DNA of 8,635 bases from Rhodospirillales bacterium (GTDB lineage: Bacteria > Pseudomonadota > Alphaproteobacteria > UBA9219), in the NCBI GenBank assembly GCA_015654915.1, contig JAATFY010000136.1, positions 1-8,635 of the forward strand. The letters run 5' to 3'. The notes under the pieces are model-generated. The model worked only from the letters and a program-made list of their open reading frames with translations, was not told where the DNA came from and did no database searches. Both the position numbers and the translations under genes were made by a program. Shown here one piece after another: positions 5,818 through 8,635 of this stretch (positions within the stretch are counted from its first letter, which is position 1; each line of letters begins with the position of its first letter).

Positions 5818-5829
5818 TTTCCTCGGTCT

Positions 5830-6072
5830 TCAGCCGCTATATCCCTTGACGGTTTTCGGGTCGCGCATGGCGGCCTCTTCGGGGTTCTGGCCGAACTCGC
5901 GTCTGGCGCGGCGCTGGCGCAGCAGATCCCAGCACTGGTCGAGCAGGGTCTCAAGCTGCCGCAGCCGTTCCTGATCGGCGTTTGTCGCCTTGCCGTGCGA
6001 CTCGCGCTCGAACAATTCATGTTCTTCGCGCGCCAGCTCGTCGATGTGATGCATTACGGTCTTGTCGCTCAT
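5830..6072 (-). CDS. DUF2630 family protein
   Basis: An 80-residue protein matching the DUF2630 pattern: N-terminal HIDELAREEHELFERE, central ERLRQLETLLDQCWDLLRQR, then RARREFGQNPEEAAMRDP and a terminal KGYSG. The function of the family is unknown. It is predicted to be almost wholly helical, highly charged and cytoplasmic. The start at 6072 has a strong GGGGAG ribosome-binding site 7 nt upstream. It begins 25 nt after the slt stop codon, so it is probably the last gene of the UDG-slt transcription unit. Confidence 0.88.
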   Translation of the reverse strand: MSDKTVMHHIDELAREEHELFERESHGKATNADQERLRQLETLLDQCWDLLRQRRARREFGQNPEEAAMRDPKTVKGYSG

Positions 6073-6097
6073 GATATTTCTCCCCGGCTAAGAAAAA

Positions 6098-8005
6098 CTA
6101 TTTCTGGCTGCTCGCCACTTCGAAGCCGCCGGCCTGCGCCTGTTTGATATGCATCTGCAGCGGCGTTTCGTCGCGCAGCGCGTAGTGCGGCCATTCGCCG
6201 TGCGCCAGTTGGGTCAGGGATGTTTCGGGCTCGGCAAGCCGCGCGCGGTAATTCCAGTAATAGGTCAAGACCTGCTGGATGTAATCGCGCGTTTCGCGCA
6301 CCGGAAGGCTTTCGACGAACAGTAGCGGATCGTTGCGCGTATCGTCATCCATCCAGCGCGACAGTTTGGACGGGCCGCTGTTGTAGGCGGCGAGCAGCAG
6401 CAGCAGATTATCGCCGATCATCGGCTGGCTGGCCAAATGCCGGACGTATTTCTGGCCGAGCCCCATATTGTAAGACGGGTTCAGCAAACGGCCCGAGCAG
6501 TCGTCGATGGTGACGTCGCCGCCGGCCATCAAATTCGCGGTCGCGGGCATCAGCTGCATCAGCCCGCAGGCGCCGCGGCCGCTGACGGCCAGCGGATCGA
6601 ACTGCGATTCATGGCGGATCAGGGCGTACAGCAAGGCGCGGTCGATCTGGAAACCCTGTTCCGGCTGCCACGGCGGTACCGGATAAAGCGCGGCGTCGTA
6701 ATGGGTGCCGCTGTCGTTGGTGGCGATGCCGCCGAGTTGCAGTGCCAGCGACGGCATGCGGGCTTTCTCGGCCACCGCCATCATGGCTTCCTGCAATTCA
6801 TGCCGTCCCTGCGGATTCAAATGATGCAGTTCGCTTTCGGCGAGATCGTTCTGGCCGATCTGCAACAGCGCCAGCGCGCGCCATCCGGCGGGACGGCTGG
6901 CTAGCAGGCCCATGTTCTTGGTGTTGGCTTCCGGCAATTGCCATGAGCGCACGGCGTCGCGGTCGAGCAGATGGGCGGCGAGGAATCCGTAAAAGCTGCG
7001 CGGCTGGTCGGCGGCCTGTTCAAGCCAGTAACGCGCCTGCGTGTTTTCGCCCGCATGCTGCATCGCGCGGTAAGCCCAGAAAGCGGCGGCGCTGCGGTCC
7101 CACGGTGAAAGGCCGGGCAGGGCGGCCAGTTTGGCGAAAGCCTGTCCCGCTTCGCCGACATCATCCTGTTTCCATGCCGCAAGTCCGCCGATCCAGAGGG
7201 CTAAAGGATTTTGGCTGCGGGCGGCTTCGCCGGCGAGGCGGCGGGCGCGTTCGGTTTCGCCCTGATAGAAAAAGCCGGTGGCGATGCGAGCCTCGAGATC
7301 GGCCAGCTCGGCCGCCGGTATCGCGCGGCGCTTCTCTTCGCTTTCGAGCAGGACCTTGGCGGCGAACGGATCGCCTTTCCGCAGGGCACGGTTGATTTCG
7401 CCCGTGCAGCAGCCTTTAGCGGTTTTGGGGGCCGCATCGGTTTCGATCTTGAAACCGAACGAGGTGCCGTAGCTGTTGCTGCCGGTCCAGGCGTCGCCTA
7501 GGGTCGGCCGGACGAATTTGACCCCTTTGGCGGCGGGCAGATGCCGCGCCTGATCGTATAAATCCGGCGCTTCCGGCAGGTTGCCGTAGGAAGCAAGCCA
7601 TTCGCGCAATTCGGCGGCCGAGGCCGGACGGCGCTCGAGCCGGTCGGCCAGAACATGCCCCATCAGCCGGCGGTCATTGAGATTGGCGATAGCGATGTCG
7701 GCGCTCTTCCAGTCGCCTTTGGCCTGCGCCGCAAACGCCGCGCGGTACAGATCGGCATCTTTGGGGGAAAGAACTTGCATGTTCTTGGCAATATCGCCGG
7801 GCGGCAATGGTGGCTGCGCGGCATAGGCAACGCCACGCGCGGCATGCGCATCGTGAAGCGCGGGCATAGTATTCGCCGCGCCGACATGAGTATTGGCGCC
7901 GAAGGTCAAACAAATAAAAGCGGTCGCCAGCAATCGTGGCAGGCGCGAGGCCGCATGAGTCGAAATGTTTCTTGGTCCCATAGATGGGGGTGTTAGGGGT
8001 TCCAT
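6098..8005 (-). CDS. slt: Soluble lytic murein transglycosylase (Slt70-like)
   Basis: Periplasmic enzyme that cleaves the MurNAc-GlcNAc bond of peptidoglycan to give 1,6-anhydro-muropeptides. The 635 residues start with a basic and hydrophobic signal sequence (RLPRLLATAFICLTFGA, cleavage probably near 43-44). A long alpha-superhelical region with TPR-like helices follows (about 75-440), and then a GH23 lysozyme-like domain (about 450-590). The catalytic glutamate is Glu466 in ALIRHESQFDP; GLMQLMPATA (481-490), AYNSGP (540-545) and ESLPVRETRDYI (565-576) are the other conserved family motifs. Cys480 (GACGLMQ) and Cys503 are close to the active site and could form a disulfide. The start at 8005 is the first one after an in-frame stop; there is no Shine-Dalgarno sequence, and an 8-bp hairpin covers the first two bases of the ATG. 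An internal ATG at 7981 also keeps the signal sequence. Gene order UDG-slt-DUF2630, all on the same strand, suggests an operon. Confidence 0.93.
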   Translation of the reverse strand: MEPLTPPSMGPRNISTHAASRLPRLLATAFICLTFGANTHVGAANTMPALHDAHAARGVAYAAQPPLPPGDIAKNMQVLSPKDADLYRAAFAAQAKGDWKSADIAIANLNDRRLMGHVLADRLERRPASAAELREWLASYGNLPEAPDLYDQARHLPAAKGVKFVRPTLGDAWTGSNSYGTSFGFKIETDAAPKTAKGCCTGEINRALRKGDPFAAKVLLESEEKRRAIPAAELADLEARIATGFFYQGETERARRLAGEAARSQNPLALWIGGLAAWKQDDVGEAGQAFAKLAALPGLSPWDRSAAAFWAYRAMQHAGENTQARYWLEQAADQPRSFYGFLAAHLLDRDAVRSWQLPEANTKNMGLLASRPAGWRALALLQIGQNDLAESELHHLNPQGRHELQEAMMAVAEKARMPSLALQLGGIATNDSGTHYDAALYPVPPWQPEQGFQIDRALLYALIRHESQFDPLAVSGRGACGLMQLMPATANLMAGGDVTIDDCSGRLLNPSYNMGLGQKYVRHLASQPMIGDNLLLLLAAYNSGPSKLSRWMDDDTRNDPLLFVESLPVRETRDYIQQVLTYYWNYRARLAEPETSLTQLAHGEWPHYALRDETPLQMHIKQAQAGGFEVASSQK

Positions 8006-8024
8006 TTGCTTTCGGCAAGCAAAT
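8004..8024 (-). promoter_or_regulatory. Perfect hairpin over the slt start codon
   Basis: ATTTGCTT (minus strand, 8024-8017) and AAGCAAAT (8011-8004) form an 8-bp perfect stem with a 5-nt loop GCCGA. The last two stem bases are the A and T of the slt ATG (8005-8003). It could limit initiation at this codon, or be the remains of a terminator without U-run after the UDG gene. Confidence 0.5.
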
Positions 8025-8051
8025 TGATCATAAGAACTTGGTTAACAAAAT

Positions 8052-8635
8052 TTATTCTTTGTTTTTCAGCGCGTTAGTTGCTTTGGCGCGTTTTATCAAC
8101 AGCAAAATGTCGTTCCACGCTTGACGCTTCGCACCCGGCTGACGCAGCAGGTATGCCGGGTGGTAAATCGGCAGGCAAGGAATGGGCTCAATCAGGTCGC
8201 TGCCGAGCGGCGGCGTATAATCGACCCAGCGCCCGCGCAGGCGGGTGATGCCTTCCTTGGTGCGAAGTAGGCTCTTGGCCGCGACGCCGCCCAATAAAAC
8301 CAGCAGCTTGGGCTTGATCAGCGCGATGTGGCGTTCGGCGAAGGGCAGGCAGGACGCGATCTCGGCGTCGGTCGGCGAGCGGTTGCCGGGAGGACGCCAG
8401 AACAGGATGTTGCTTATATAGATGTTGCCGCGGTCGAGCCCCGCAGGCACCAGCATCCGGTCGAGCAATTTGCCGCTGACCCCGACGAAGGGTTTGCCCT
8501 GCCGGTCTTCGTCTTCGCCGGGGGCCTCGCCGATAAACATTATGGAAGCGGAAGGATTGCCGTCGGCAAAAACAAGGTTCATGGTGGTATGGCGCAAAGC
8601 GCAGCCGTCGAACTTCAGCAACTCTTCCCGCAGTG
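8052..8635 (-). CDS. Uracil-DNA glycosylase, family 4 type, 5' end outside window
   Basis: Removes uracil from DNA at the start of base-excision repair; cytoplasmic. The visible 194 codons carry FDGCALRHTTMNLVFADGNP, the active-site motif GEAPGEDEDRQGKPFVGVSG, RPPGNRSPTDAEIASC, the LVLLGGVAAKSLL core and the HPAYLLRQP motif that corresponds to the second active-site loop. The reading frame stays open to the window edge. The codon at 8621 is TTG within LREELLKFDGC and is an internal leucine, not a start, so the N-terminal part (usually 60-100 residues in alphaproteobacterial homologues) is missing here. Two of the four cysteines that bind the 4Fe-4S cluster in Thermus or Archaeoglobus enzymes are seen at most; the position of the third ligand carries tryptophan (FWRPPGNR). 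slt starts 46 nt downstream, consistent with co-transcription. Confidence 0.92.
   Translation of the reverse strand, partial: LREELLKFDGCALRHTTMNLVFADGNPSASIMFIGEAPGEDEDRQGKPFVGVSGKLLDRMLVPAGLDRGNIYISNILFWRPPGNRSPTDAEIASCLPFAERHIALIKPKLLVLLGGVAAKSLLRTKEGITRLRGRWVDYTPPLGSDLIEPIPCLPIYHPAYLLRQPGAKRQAWNDILLLIKRAKATNALKNKE

Noticed and set aside
6742..7395. Open plus-strand frame of 217 codons opposite slt
   Set aside because: Antisense shadow with Arg/Ala/Gly-rich composition; slt is well supported on the other strand.
8619..8621. TTG as a start codon of the UDG gene
   Set aside because: The frame is open upstream and codes LREE before LLKFDGC, which fits the family, so the TTG is an internal leucine.

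Overview
The window looks like chromosomal DNA from an alphaproteobacterium, possibly an uncultivated or poorly studied one. The evidence is the alphaproteobacterial style of the family-4 uracil-DNA glycosylase (FDGC and FWRPPGNR motifs), a GAAC-N7-GAAC direct repeat matching the alphaproteobacterial LexA box, an Omp25-like small beta-barrel protein, and fairly high GC. Species cannot be fixed from this sequence. Eight of the nine genes lie on the minus strand, so the window reads right to left in transcription order.

Right end (8635 to about 5820): a uracil-DNA glycosylase cut by the window edge, a periplasmic soluble lytic transglycosylase (slt), and a short DUF2630 gene follow one another with gaps of 46 and 25 nt and probably form one transcription unit. 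A perfect 8-bp hairpin contains two bases of the slt start codon.

Middle (about 5820 to 3685): a divergent pair that I do not recognise. A 158-residue protein with several hydrophobic segments is on the plus strand, behind a credible promoter, and a 478-residue soluble-looking protein is on the minus strand. They interrupt otherwise ordinary housekeeping genes and are the best candidates for accessory or undescribed content.

Centre-left (3684 to 2465): a PA0069-family (COG1533, SplB-like) radical SAM protein. A LexA-type direct repeat abuts its likely -35 element, suggesting DNA-damage control. A palindromic DNA element is inserted in frame between its N-terminal region and its iron-sulfur domain.

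Left (2464 to 1): a 376-nt intergenic region carries two inverted copies of a GC-rich palindromic element with the same outer shell but different inner hairpins, plus a promoter for an outer-membrane beta-barrel protein. Then comes epmA (EF-P lysine ligase, 18 nt downstream). The stop codon of epmA touches one arm of another inverted repeat, whose other arm ends 2 nt before the start of a truncated gene. That gene begins like a prolyl-tRNA deacylase but stops resembling one after about 27 residues.

No tRNA, rRNA, CRISPR array, transposase or phage gene was seen.
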